From the NCBI GenBank assembly GCA_963210315.1, contig OY723284.1, positions 1,488,001 to 1,552,000 on the forward strand: a stretch of 64,000 nucleotides of DNA, read 5' to 3'. The notes beneath the pieces are model-generated. The model searched no databases and was not told the origin of the DNA. It was given only the letters and a program-made list of their open reading frames with translations. Positions 43,736 to 54,005 of the stretch are shown here, piece after piece. Position 1 is the stretch's first letter. Every line of letters begins with the position of its first letter. This DNA is from Rhynchopus euleeides. Its lineage: Eukaryota; Euglenozoa; Diplonemea; Diplonemida; Diplonemidae. A program made the position numbers and the translations under genes.

Positions 43736-44871
43736 AAACCCTGTGCCTGGAATTTTGTCCAAAAAATATCACGTTTTCGCACAAGGCAAAAAATGGTCAA
43801 AAAACCCGAAAATCGGGTTTGTAGGGTATCGGTCCCCTGTCTGAAAATGCAAAATATGGCCCCGCAGGTGCCCCCAGTGTGATTTAAAATTGGAAAATCG
43901 ACATTTTCCACCTACGGGAAATCCCCCAAAATAGGGGGTCCCCAGCCACGATCCCCAAAAAAATGTCCCGCGCGCCTCTAAGGCACTCTGGATTTTTATT
44001 ATGTCATCCAGATGTCACATCTGGGCCCAGGAACACCGGTTTTTGGCCTCAGGAAGTCGAAAAATATGTGTGTAAATTTTTATTCCTGACCAGGATCCCC
44101 TAAAAGGCCGATTTCCCCTGTTTACACATGGGGGATTTCATGCAACGCCCGCTCGTGTGCTGAGTGTGTTATCCGCGACGTGGATGCGGTCGCCCCTTTC
44201 CTCCCAGAAGCCACTGATCTCCCTCATCCAACTTCACCTCCGGATGTACGCGGCACGTGCTTGGGTTGTCCTGTCGCAGTGCAGCAGAAGTTCCCCTGTG
44301 CACTGCTGCCCAAGCCATTGCACGGAATATGCCACGCAGAGTAACGTGGTGTCGCGTGACCAGCTCGTGAGGCTTGGTGCCACGAATCGAATCGATAGGC
44401 TGCGAGCTGCATTGCCTCAGTCAGTTGCTGTCCTTGCGTGTTCATTTTTGTGCACAACAGTCCCTTGGGTATCTGCAGCGCAGGTGCCTGCACTGGACCA
44501 GGACTCCTGATTTGCCTCTGGCACTTGTTGATCGGGACGGATGCGGCGACATGCCACGGTGCCCATGGATAGCCATGCCGGCACGAAAATACGTTCACGA
44601 CGGTTGATTACCATTGCTGCACTCTGTCAGAACCCGAAGGGTCTCAGCTCACCTGAACGCCCACCAGGCCCCCCAACAGGGGGTGAAACCAAAGGGTCCC
44701 CCCTGGGGTTTTTTAACCCAAAATTTTCGAATTCGACATGTCCCCGGGATTTCCACTATGTCGCAGATTTCGATCATTGGGTCAAGAAAACCTAAAAATC
44801 TAGGGGGGAGGTGCTGAAGGATTGCACTGAAAATTTTATCTAACTCGGTCAAAATTCCAGGCACAGGGTTT
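43736..44871. mobile_element. 1.14-kb TIR element, copy 2
   Basis: The same ends (AAACCCTGTGCCTGGAAT and inverse) and interior as 7879-9016. TTAA occurs at both edges here (43734-43737 and 44871-44874). The internal minus-strand remnant is frameshifted relative to copy 1. Confidence 0.75.
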
Positions 44872-46930
44872 TAAAAAGACGCCCAGCACCCATACCTTGT
44901 GGTGGTGGGAATGCGTGTGTGTTGCGACAGATAGTTTAAAATCGTTTCGAACAGATAGCTCAAGAAGGTGTTGGGCTCTGAAGGGGCGATTGTACCTTGC
45001 GTGTGGATGTTGGCATGATGCATTGGATGTCCCAACGGCGTCACGCCAATACTATTCACGACACCCTGTGTGGAGGGCTGAAGAAACAACCCGGCTTCAA
45101 CCGTCCACAGCCCCGCCTTGGTTGTGCACATCGACGGAATGTCGAAGCGCATGCGGCACACAGATTGCTGTGTTATCAGACAGAGATAAACGCAACTGAC
45201 ACCGCACCGGGCCTGCACAACCAGCTGCCAAGCTTAGTCTCATGATGCGAGCCTTCAGGTCGGAAAGAACCGTCACACAGTGGGGATATTGATCGAACGA
45301 AGCTTGCTTCGTTCAATGCGAAGAAGCCAGTTCAGTGCTGCGAAGGCAAACTGGGGCGTGGGGGTGGCTGTGACGACCTCAGGACAACGGAATTTGGCAG
45401 ATCTTTTAACAACTAACCCTCGCACGCCGGCCCCTGGTCGGCTAACGCACCGTCAAGTCCCCTCTGTTGCTTCGGCGAGACGGGTGGCGATAGGACTGGT
45501 CGAGCCGAGTTCGTGATTGTCAGCATCAAAAAGGAGGGGGGTGGCAGGGGTTGCTCAGATCTGCAGCCGCCAGGCCAGCTCTTGCGGCTTGTGGATGTCG
45601 ATTCCAAACAGAAAAAAACGTGCCGAGAATAAGCAAGGCTTTTGTGTAAGACCACCGGCAAGGCAATACTACCCCATACTAAGCAATGCTGCTGCGTCTT
45701 CGGTCAATGTGCCCATTCCCTTCACTACCCAACACTCCCCGGTCATATTCTTTAGTTTGGCTTTGGGACAAACGTACATCCAAAATCATTTCAACGCTTC
45801 CTTCCCCCCCCCCCCCTCAACCACCACTACCACCACCGCACGGCACACTAGTTTCTGCTTTGGCGATTCATTTAGCGAGTTAGTTTGCTAACGAGCGATC
45901 ACTCGCTACTGGGGTCCTTTCGTCTCTGTGTCACTGTGGGTCAAAACCCTGTCACGTTGCCACCTCTTATCTGAGGTCGCCAGCTCACGGGTTTTTATCA
46001 CTTTGCTGCGCTTCTGGGTGAAAGCCCCCCCACACACACAGGTGAGTCACTCGCTAATGATCCGTCATCTCGTTGACTCGGTGCGCCGTGCAACCACCTG
46101 CTGCTGCTGAGTGACAGGGAGTTTGCAATGACCCTTTTCTTCTTTATCCCCCCCCCCCCCCTCCATCCCACAACCCACCACCCAGAACGGAAGGAGAAAC
46201 TCAAAGAAAGGACAGACTGTGGTTTCTTGCATCTGCCTGCTGCAGCCGCGTGTGTGGAGGAGGGAAGTGAGCGGGGGGTGGTGAGGTGGTCACCACGACC
46301 AATACACCCCCTCCTCGCCCCTTCTGTCTCTGCTCCCCCCTTACAGATTCATTTCGCCGCAGGCATCTGCAGAGGGGCCCCCCAGTGGTGCTCTGCTGAA
46401 GGGTGGTCTGAATGGGGTCTGGGTTCTCTCCCTCTCTGGCTGTTATATGTCAGACTCAACGTGTTAGCTATAAAAAAAAGATGGTGGAAACGAAAAATGA
46501 TTAAAAAAAATGGCGGGTTTCCTTTTGTTATGTGCGCCAAGAAAATCCCCCCAGAGTATGAGAAAGGCACGTGGGTCAGCTTTCGGTGTCAAATCAGGCA
46601 GCATCAGCACACAACAGGATCAAGGTTCACCCCTCAAACGAGTGTGTCTTGGATGGTTGTCAATCTCAGTCATTTTGACGATGCCAATCGATTCCAAGCA
46701 TACTGCTGCGACTGATCCAATGTCACTGTAGGCTGCCCGCGCCGAGGCACCCACAACATCTCTGTCGCCTCTCCTCCCCCAACTCTTTAGCGTGCGGCAC
46801 GCCTGGCTTAGTTATATCCAACACAGCGCGGGAGGGAGGGGGGTAGGGTATGATTCTGGCCCTTCCCTGCTGAGGGCTCACCGCCCTTCTCTTTTCATCT
46901 GTTCTTTCCGGCGGCAAAATCATCACCGCT
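44872..46930. other. Intergenic region without recognisable gene
   Basis: Short ORFs only. A perfect hairpin GAACGAAGC-TT-GCTTCGTTC near 45295, and poly-C runs near 45807 and 46141. Confidence 0.45.
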
Positions 46931-46938
46931 GCTGCAAC

Positions 46939-47806
46939 CAGGGCTTTCCCTAAATATTGGGTCCGGGGGGGCTGGGAACCGGTTTCGGGTACAAAAAAAA
47001 CGCGCACAGTAGGGGCACTTCTCGGGGGGAGCTTGCCCGGCCCCTATGCCACCTGAGCTCCTGCAAAACCTACTTTTTGGCATGATTTGACACATCTGTC
47101 TTCAAGACAGCTCCAGAGGGGCAAAAAAAGTTCTGTTTGTCTTATTTGCCAACCGCTCCAAAGGTGCAGAAATCGAGGGAAAACGTCCGATATTCTGCAT
47201 TGACTCAGCGGGACCCCCTCCTCAAATTTCCCAAAAACCCGTTCCTTGGAAACGGTTGGAATCCGTGCGTATCGTGGTGGGGTCATTTTGGCCATGGGGT
47301 GCTTGTTGACACCCATAGCTGGCTTTTGTCACTGGGGCCCGCCTTGTCGGCTGTTTACGGTCCCTCTACCCACTAGACCTGCACGACCCCTCTGCAGCGG
47401 ACAAGTCCATGTCACAGGGGGGTCTGGGGGGCGGAGCCCCCCAGCCGCCGGAGGCCACGGTAGTGAACATCCGCGGTTGGGACGCGCCTTTTTGTACCCT
47501 GGAACAGCCTACTGTGCAGCTTGGGAGTGAAACCAGCCCATTCTGCCACCCGACTTGCTGCTCACCGGGAGATCCCCGAGTGCGGATAAACCAACCTGTT
47601 CTGGCCGCAATGAAATGATTCGTGCGAACCCGTTCCACGAGTATACTATTTTTTTGAAATCTTCACCATTTTTCCCCCTCTTCAGCCCACACCCTTCCCC
47701 TGCAAAAAAAACGCGCACAGGGGCTGCAAAAAAAACGCGCCAAACAGAGGGAAAATCTTGAAATCGCCGGTCCCCGGGTTAGGGTATGGATTTAGGGAAA
47801 GCCCTG
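46939..47806. mobile_element. hAT-like non-autonomous transposon
   Basis: 868 bp starting CAGGGCTTTCCCTAAAT and ending ATTTAGGGAAAGCCCTG, flanked on both sides by the 8-bp direct repeat GCTGCAAC (46931-46938 and 47807-47814). An 8-bp target duplication and CAGGG-type ends are hallmarks of the hAT superfamily. No transposase ORF. It contains one copy of the GC-rich dispersed repeat (47413-47470). Confidence 0.85.
47413..47470. repeat. Dispersed GC-rich repeat, copy 2
   Basis: Same hairpin and CAGCCGCCGGAGGCCACGGT as 4508-4564; lies inside the hAT-like element. Confidence 0.7.
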
Positions 47807-47814
47807 GCTGCAAC

Positions 47815-48407
47815 AACCCCTTTTTTTCACACCTTTTTTTTTGGAGGCTTCGCGAAGTGCAGTGAAGTGCAAACCATTCAAAGAGTGTGAGTTTATTTCT
47901 GAGGGTTGCACAGAAGATCTTCTGCCTGGAAGCGAAAAATCCCCCCCCTCCCCTACGAAGGGAATCTCGATCACCCCCGCCCTCCCCCTCACAACCTGCG
48001 TGGAATCGGTGGTGCACCAAGCGGGCCACGCCTTGCATCTCTCTAACACATAGGGGCCGTGATCGCTGGTGGGTACAACCGTGCAACGTCTGTTGTGGTG
48101 GCCGGCAAATGCATGTTTTTTTCCGGTGTCCGGTGTCATATATTTTGGATAAAAACTCGGGTGTATAGTGCCTGACATATCACACAACTGGTTGGCAAAC
48201 AGGTGTTGCATCAGAGTCCGCTCGGTGCTCCCCCTGCGCTGACCAAAAGAAAAAGGGGTTGGTGTGGGTCAGGGTAAAAGATACAACGATTTCTTAAGCT
48301 ACAGTTTCTGTACTTCATTGGGGGTCGATAACACCAACAACTGACACATCAACGGACTACTGATCAAGTAGCACGTACTGACCCCCCCCCCCCCCCCTCC
48401 CCCGCAA
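47815..48407. other. Upstream region of the retrotransposon ORF1
   Basis: No gene seen. It may contain the element's 5'UTR and promoter; a poly-C run (about 48382-48397) ends a few bases before the ORF1 ATG. Confidence 0.4.
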
Positions 48408-50081
48408 ATGGCGCCCCCCTCCACGTCGGGATCCGCTGGGCTAGGCAAAGCGGCGCCGGAGCGCTGGGAACTGCGGGAAGGAGATTGGGACACCCCAATA
48501 GCGAAGGACGCGAAGTCCTTCCTCGAGCAGGGCGGAGTTTATCTCTGCCACAAAAATGAGACGCAGGCTGCCATGAAGGCAGCGATCAACGAGAACGTGC
48601 AAGCAGCGATGCTGCTTATCTGCGCCGACGAGGCCCCAAAGAGCCTCGCAAAAAGCTGCACCGACGTCGTGCTGCAGAGGGGGGGAGAGCTGCGGACGGT
48701 GCGACGCTGCATGGTGAACCTGCGAGGGCAGGTGCGCTACGCCCCACGGGGCGTCACGGCCCCCACCATGGGGGAAGGACTCAAGCCGGTCGTGGTGATG
48801 GGACGACAGCTGTCGAAGAAGACGGCGTGCGACTGGGTGAGACGGCACGGGGGTGATGTACACGGAATCATCACCCTCAACCCCAGGAGGCCCCACCAGG
48901 AGGCCCCCACCACATACAGGGTGACGGTCGACGCCACCGAGCTGGCAGGGCTGCTGAGAGCGAGCGGCGACGGCGGGGTGTTTGCGCGCCCCTTTTTCAC
49001 AGGGAAGACGAGGAGCAGCACGGAACGAGTGACGCCCCTCGCACCCGACACACAGGTGGACGCCGCGCGCCAACAGGCACAGGCACTGGGCGGCAGGGTC
49101 ATCCTGCTGAGCAAAGGTGGGCTCGGGATGGCGGTGCCCACAACAACGCCGCTGCAGACGGCAGCACAGGTGCTGGGTGACAGCCTGGCACGCAACCTCG
49201 CGGAGGAGAAGTGGCTGGTCGACGGCTTATCGACCGACTACTCTCGGAAGTGCGTGGGGAAAATGCTGGAGGAGCTGGGGTGGACCCCCACCTTCCTCAC
49301 TAGCGCACGGACGGAAGGGCGACGCGTGGCGATGTACCGCGGAGCCCCACCACCAAGCACCAACCCCATCATCACGCAGAAGGGGATCATCACCGTCCGA
49401 CGGTACAGGCAGGAGCAGGATGGCCACCTGTTCGACCGTGCAGCCCCCCGCAGCACAAAGCCGACCAAGCCCACCACACAGAAGACGCAGAAGAACACGC
49501 CTGCGCCGAAGAACACGACTGCGCCTGCGCCTGCACCCACACCGACGCCGCCGGCGGGAGTGCCTGGGAGCGAGATGCTGCCGATTAAGAAGAAGACGAA
49601 GAAGAAGAAGAAGGAGAAGAAGGCAGCCGGACAGACGGACACCCAGATGAGGGACCCCGCACCCACACGCGCACCCACACCCGACCCGCTAGTGGCAGCT
49701 CTGCAGGCACAGCTGGAGAGCACACGCGAGGACATGAAAATCCTCCGTGCGCAAAACCTCGCCCTCCAGACGCGGCTGGACAAGATGCACGAACTAGTAC
49801 GTGCAAGTCTGGTCGCGAAAGGGGCCCCCGCAGAGCCCCAGACTACCGCAGAGCCCCAGACTACACCACAGAAGACGACACCGCGGACGAGGACGGACAG
49901 GGACGAGAGGCCACCGACGCCGATCCCCCTCACCATGTCGCCTGACAAGCGGGACAGGGTCCGGGGGACAAAGACCACTGCTACCTCTTCGCCACCACGG
50001 GGCACTGGGCGTGAACGCGACGGCGCGCGTAAAGCCGCGCCACGGTCCCCTAAGTCCCCGGATAAACCCTTCCGGGTCTGA
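48408..50081 (+). CDS. Retrotransposon ORF1 protein (nucleic-acid-binding type)
   Basis: 557 aa from an ATG directly behind a poly-C run. The N-terminal about 330 residues are mixed alpha/beta with no named domain seen. The middle has a Thr/Lys/Pro-rich stretch with a basic KKKTKKKKKEKK run (about 390-400). A short coiled coil follows (about 430-465, LQAQLESTREDMKILRAQ), and the tail is basic. No CCHC knuckle. Expected role: binding element RNA as a ribonucleoprotein. The stop is UGA followed by CC; the next codons remain open in the same frame into ORF2. Confidence 0.75.
   Translation: MAPPSTSGSAGLGKAAPERWELREGDWDTPIAKDAKSFLEQGGVYLCHKNETQAAMKAAINENVQAAMLLICADEAPKSLAKSCTDVVLQRGGELRTVRRCMVNLRGQVRYAPRGVTAPTMGEGLKPVVVMGRQLSKKTACDWVRRHGGDVHGIITLNPRRPHQEAPTTYRVTVDATELAGLLRASGDGGVFARPFFTGKTRSSTERVTPLAPDTQVDAARQQAQALGGRVILLSKGGLGMAVPTTTPLQTAAQVLGDSLARNLAEEKWLVDGLSTDYSRKCVGKMLEELGWTPTFLTSARTEGRRVAMYRGAPPPSTNPIITQKGIITVRRYRQEQDGHLFDRAAPRSTKPTKPTTQKTQKNTPAPKNTTAPAPAPTPTPPAGVPGSEMLPIKKKTKKKKKEKKAAGQTDTQMRDPAPTRAPTPDPLVAALQAQLESTREDMKILRAQNLALQTRLDKMHELVRASLVAKGAPAEPQTTAEPQTTPQKTTPRTRTDRDERPPTPIPLTMSPDKRDRVRGTKTTATSSPPRGTGRERDGARKAAPRSPKSPDKPFRV
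50079..50081 (+). promoter_or_regulatory. In-frame UGA between ORF1 and ORF2 (candidate readthrough stop)
   Basis: The reading frame continues unbroken for 1308 codons after this UGA. No in-frame AUG occurs until 50685, inside the endonuclease. UGA serves as an ordinary stop elsewhere in the window (both NMO genes, LPMO), so readthrough, reinitiation or a recent mutation are the options. Confidence 0.5.
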
Positions 50082-53000
50082 CCACCAGCGCCCACACGCC
50101 TCCACAGTCAGGCCGAAACCACACGACGACTGCTACTCGAGGCAGGCATAGAACCCAACCCAGGCCCCCTCCTGAAATGCCTGAGCTGGAATATCAACGG
50201 CCTCACCCCGGCGAGAAAGGCGGAGCTCAACACCCTCCTGGAGAAGAAACGATACGACGTCGTCCTTCTCCAGGAGCTAAAGGCCGCCCAGACGGGGAAG
50301 ATCAACTTCAACGGGTACGCAGCACACACCCGTGTCCGGAAGGCGTCGCGGGCCAAGGGGACAAGTGAGACCCACGGGGGCGGTATCACTACCCTGGTGC
50401 GCAAAGACCTGGGCGCAACAGTGGCAGAATACAAGAATTGGAAAGTCACAGAGCGACAGGACGTGGAGGTGTGCGGCGTACATATCATTCACATCTACCG
50501 TCCCAGCGCAGTGGGTTTACAAAAGGCGGACACCAGGCGGGATGACTTCGACACCGAGGAGTTGCCGTGTGGAGATAACGTCGTGATCGCAGGTGACCTG
50601 AACGCGCACCACCCAACATGGAGCGCGGCGAAGACACCGAACACCGTCGGGACCCAACTCAATGACTGGGCACAGGAACACGGCATGCGCATCTACAACA
50701 CCCCTGAATCATCGACGCGCATAGTAGGCGAAAACGCTACATCACCCGATGTCGTCGTCGCGAGTGACTGGAACCCGGTGCAATGGAGGGTGCTGAACAC
50801 CGGGAGCTCCGATCACCTGCCGATGGAATTCGACGTTCCCTGCGAGCACCTCACAGAACCGCAACACAGGGACACAACGAATACCAAACCGCTGTGGAAC
50901 TGGAAGGAGGCGGACTGGGAAGCTTACTGCGCTGAGATGGAGCGGAGTGCTGACGGAGTAAGCGGGTGGAAGGATGCGACCACCGCGTACGCGCGATGGG
51001 CCCACACGCTGCTGGAGGTGGCGAAGCGCCACATCCCTAGACACCGCAGGCGGAAGCGGAAGCGTCGATGGTGCGACAAGAAGGTGCAAAAAGCGATCCG
51101 CGAGAGGGACACGGAGATCGGGCGCCAACAACGCACACCACCGGCGCAGCTCACGAAAGATGACGGCACAACCCTCACCCGCCTCAGGAGGGAAGTCACC
51201 AACCAAATCCGGCGAGCGAAGCGTGAGGTCTGGGAAGCCCGGGCAACTGACGCCTCGCGCACCAACGGGGCCTTCAACCTCCTGCGTGAGCTGGACGGCA
51301 GAGCGGACAAAGCCCAGCCGTACCCACTACTCGACGAGGGGGACCCCCTCACCACTGACAGACAGAAGGCCGACTGCCTCGGACGACTGTATGCGGCGAC
51401 AAGCGGCGGCGGGGGGGTGGCCCACCCGGACGAGCCATTAAGTGCCCCACAACTCCCACCGGAAAGCGCGAAACCCCACCCCTCAGAGGCCCCCTTCACC
51501 AGGGCGGAGCTTGACATCATCATCCACTCGCTGGCCGACAAGAAGACGCCAGGCCCAGACGGTGTCCACAATGAGTTCCTCAAACACCTCGGCCCCAGGG
51601 CACGGGAGGGCCTGCTGCACATCTGCAACCTGTCGTGGGTGAGCGGCAGACTCCCGAAGGAATGGACACAAGCGACCCTCTTCCCGATCCACAAGCCGGG
51701 GAAACCCGCCTCCGACCCCAACTCCTACCGTCCAATCGCACTCACGAGCGGGGCGAGCAAAGTGATGGAACGGATGATCGCCAAGAGGCTCACACAGCTC
51801 ATGGAGGACCCCACAGAGCCGATGCACAACCTCAACGACGTGCAGGCAGGCTTCCGTCGCCACAGGTCCGCGGTGGACAACGTGGCGATGCTCACACAGC
51901 TGGCACGGGATGCACTGGCAGAAGGCCGCAGCGCAATCCTGCTCACCGTGGACATGGAGAAGGCGTACGACACGGTGAGTCGAGATGCCATCCTCCGGCG
52001 CCTCAAAGAGATGAACACACCAGCACGATACCTTCGGTGGTTCACAAGTTACCTGGACAACCGAAGGGCGACTACGACAGTATGTGGTACACACGGGGAT
52101 ACCTACCACATGGCCGAGGGGGTGCCCCAGGGTACAGTGCTGTCCCCCCTCCTCTTCAACTGCGCCATGGCAGAGGTGGCGAATACCCTCAGCGCGCACT
52201 GCAAAGGGTATACCGCCATATATGCCGACGATCTGGCCATCCTCCTCACGGGGGACGATATCGATGACACAACAGCGAAGACCGAAACGGCACTCGGCCT
52301 CCTCGAGGAATGCCTCCCCCGACTTGGTTTCCGCCTGTCCCGCGACAAAACCTCCTTCCTCCCTTTCGTGTCACGGCGAGATGCGGAGGGCATACGGAAA
52401 ACCGACCTCCCCCTCACCTACTCAGATGGGAGTCTGGTCAAGCGGGGTGACAGAACGAAGTACCTGGGGGTCCTCATCGACGAGACCTGCAGCATGACCG
52501 CGCACCTCGAGCAAGTCAAGATCACTTACCGACGCCGCCTAGCACTCCTACACATGCTGGCAGGACGAGACTGGGGCTGCGACGCGCACACACTGCGGCA
52601 GGCGTACCTAACATACGTGCTCCCCGCGGTAACCTATGCCATATGCGTATGGGGGATCGCACTCACCAACAAGGCCTTCGGCGAGCTGGAGACGATCCAC
52701 CGCCGGGCTGCGCGGCTCATCACGGGCTGCGCCTTCACCACGGACACAGCGGAACTGCTGTGGGAGGCACACCTGCCGACCCTCGAAGAGAAGATGTACA
52801 CCGAAGCGGCTACGGCGTACGAGCGGATTCGACGGGTTGGTGGGTCCCCGGGGTCAACGGCGATCCAAAAAGCGTTGCGCACCGCCGGCAGCACGTGGCT
52901 TCGTTTGGCTGAATCGGTGGTCAAACGCACCGCCATCTACACACGCAGCCCGGGCCCTGCCACAATCATATCCCACTACCCGGTGGCACCGTGGGAGTGG

Positions 53001-54005
53001 CAAGGGATGCTCGGGAACATCCAGATACACCCCGCCATCCCTGGCCTGAGCCGGAGCGACCCCGACCAGACCGACGCGGAGAGGTACGCTATGGCGCAGG
53101 TGATGCTGGCGGGACTCCCCCAGGCGGAGCTGCACGCCTACACGGACGGGTCGGTAAAGGAGGGAGTCGGAGGAGCGGGTGTTGTCCTCCTGGACCCTTC
53201 TACAACAGACATCGTCGACAAGCGCAGTGTCGGGGCGGGCCAGAGCTGCGTCTCTTACCAGGCGGAACTGGTAGCACTGCGGGAGGCGACTCAGATGATC
53301 GCAGCAAGGGGTGTAGCCCGCGTCGTGATTCTCACGGATAGCCAATCCGCCCTGCACGCGCTAGAAGCAGGGCCACACCGTGCCAAAGCGGAAACGCTTG
53401 TCGACGTCTGGCGCGGCCTGGCCACACTCACCAGCTCAGGCACGACTGTCACCTTGCAGTACGTGCCGGCCCACGTCGGGGTGGAGGGAAATGAACTGGC
53501 AGACTATCAGGCGGGTCTGCGGACGAACAACCACCAGCTGCAGACGGAGCCCATCACACTGCTGGCGGCGAAGGCGGCAGTGCGGAGGGTGACTGCGGAG
53601 CGGACGCCCCGGCCCGGCGAGAAAAGTCTGTACGCCTGGACGCCACCTAAATCGGCGGGGCCTACAGCGCGCCGGCCCGCGCTACACACACCGGCGCTGA
53701 CCCGCCTCGGGGCCAGCACGATGCGACTGCTACGGACGCGCCGCCACTACCTCCTGTTCGACTACATGTCGAAAAACAGGGCACCGAAATGCCCCATGCA
53801 CGGATGCACAGTGCAGAAAACGACGCTGAAGCACCTACTGCGAACCTGCCCGAAGCTTAAGGACCTACGGGAAAAACACCTGGACAACCTCTCCCCCCAT
53901 GTCCTACTCCTCACCCGGCCCGTGACCACCCTGCGTTTCCTGATGGACGCAGGCCTGCTCCACGAGACCGAGACGGAGCTACTGACGAAACGGGGGAAGG
54001 GGTAG
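50082..54005 (+). CDS. Retrotransposon ORF2 polyprotein: 2A-like, endonuclease, reverse transcriptase, RNase H, zinc finger
   Basis: Open from the codon after the ORF1 UGA. A 2A-like motif LLLEAGIEPNPGP (50130-50168) precedes the AP-type endonuclease: LSWNING, LLQELKA, GDLNAHHPTWS, SSDHLP. Reverse transcriptase: KTPGPDGVHNEFL, PNSYRPIAL, VDMEKAYD (motif A), GVPQGTVLSPLLFN (B), YADD near 52221 (C), KYLGVLID. RNase H with the D-E-D-D set: YTDGSVKEG, YQAELVAL, LTDSQSA, HVGVEGNELAD. The C-terminal finger is CPMHGC...HLLRTC (about 53791). All catalytic motifs look intact. The first in-frame AUG (50685) lies beyond the GDLNAHH motif, so a complete endonuclease cannot come from independent AUG initiation. 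Confidence 0.88.
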   Translation, partial: PPAPTRLHSQAETTRRLLLEAGIEPNPGPLLKCLSWNINGLTPARKAELNTLLEKKRYDVVLLQELKAAQTGKINFNGYAAHTRVRKASRAKGTSETHGGGITTLVRKDLGATVAEYKNWKVTERQDVEVCGVHIIHIYRPSAVGLQKADTRRDDFDTEELPCGDNVVIAGDLNAHHPTWSAAKTPNTVGTQLNDWAQEHGMRIYNTPESSTRIVGENATSPDVVVASDWNPVQWRVLNTGSSDHLPMEFDVPCEHLTEPQHRDTTNTKPLWNWKEADWEAYCAEMERSADGVSGWKDATTAYARWAHTLLEVAKRHIPRHRRRKRKRRWCDKKVQKAIRERDTEIGRQQRTPPAQLTKDDGTTLTRLRREVTNQIRRAKREVWEARATDASRTNGAFNLLRELDGRADKAQPYPLLDEGDPLTTDRQKADCLGRLYAATSGGGGVAHPDEPLSAPQLPPESAKPHPSEAPFTRAELDIIIHSLADKKTPGPDGVHNEFLKHLGPRAREGLLHICNLSWVSGRLPKEWTQATLFPIHKPGKPASDPNSYRPIALTSGASKVMERMIAKRLTQLMEDPTEPMHNLNDVQAGFRRHRSAVDNVAMLTQLARDALAEGRSAILLTVDMEKAYDTVSRDAILRRLKEMNTPARYLRWFTSYLDNRRATTTVCGTHGDTYHMAEGVPQGTVLSPLLFNCAMAEVANTLSAHCKGYTAIYADDLAILLTGDDIDDTTAKTETALGLLEECLPRLGFRLSRDKTSFLPFVSRRDAEGIRKTDLPLTYSDGSLVKRGDRTKYLGVLIDETCSMTAHLEQVKITYRRRLALLHMLAGRDWGCDAHTLRQAYLTYVLPAVTYAICVWGIALTNKAFGELETIHRRAARLITGCAFTTDTAELLWEAHLPTLEEKMYTEAATAYERIRRVGGSPGSTAIQKALRTAGSTWLRLAESVVKRTAIYTRSPGPATIISHYPVAPWEWQGMLGNIQIHPAIPGLSRSDPDQTDAERYAMAQVMLAGLPQAELHAYTDGSVKEGVGGAGVVLLDPSTTDIVDKRSVGAGQSCVSYQAELVALREATQMIAARGVARVVILTDSQSALHALEAGPHRAKAETLVDVWRGLATLTSSGTTVTLQYVPAHVGVEGNELADYQAGLRTNNHQLQTEPITLLAAKAAVRRVTAERTPRPGEKSLYAWTPPKSAGPTARRPALHTPALTRLGASTMRLLRTRRHYLLFDYMSKNRAPKCPMHGCTVQKTTLKHLLRTCPKLKDLREKHLDNLSPHVLLLTRPVTTLRFLMDAGLLHETETELLTKRGKG
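50130..50168 (+). other. 2A-like ribosome-skipping motif
   Basis: Encodes LLLEAGIEPNPGP. The core (I/V)ExNPGP matches 2A peptides known from trypanosome L1Tc/ingi and invertebrate LINEs. The usual Asp before I/V is replaced by Gly, which may weaken activity. Separation would fall between Gly and the last Pro (50165/50166). Confidence 0.6.

Larger units (their letters stand above)
48408..54005 (+). mobile_element. Non-LTR retrotransposon (I/ingi-like, EN-RT-RNaseH)
   Basis: Coding span of a LINE-type element; outer ends not determined. ORF1 and ORF2 share one frame and are separated by a single UGA (50079-50081). The order endonuclease, reverse transcriptase, RNase H and Cys/His finger matches I/ingi-group elements. 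Apart from the UGA between the ORFs the frame is uninterrupted, so it may be recently active. An A12 run near 54514 is a possible but unproven 3' end. Confidence 0.85.
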
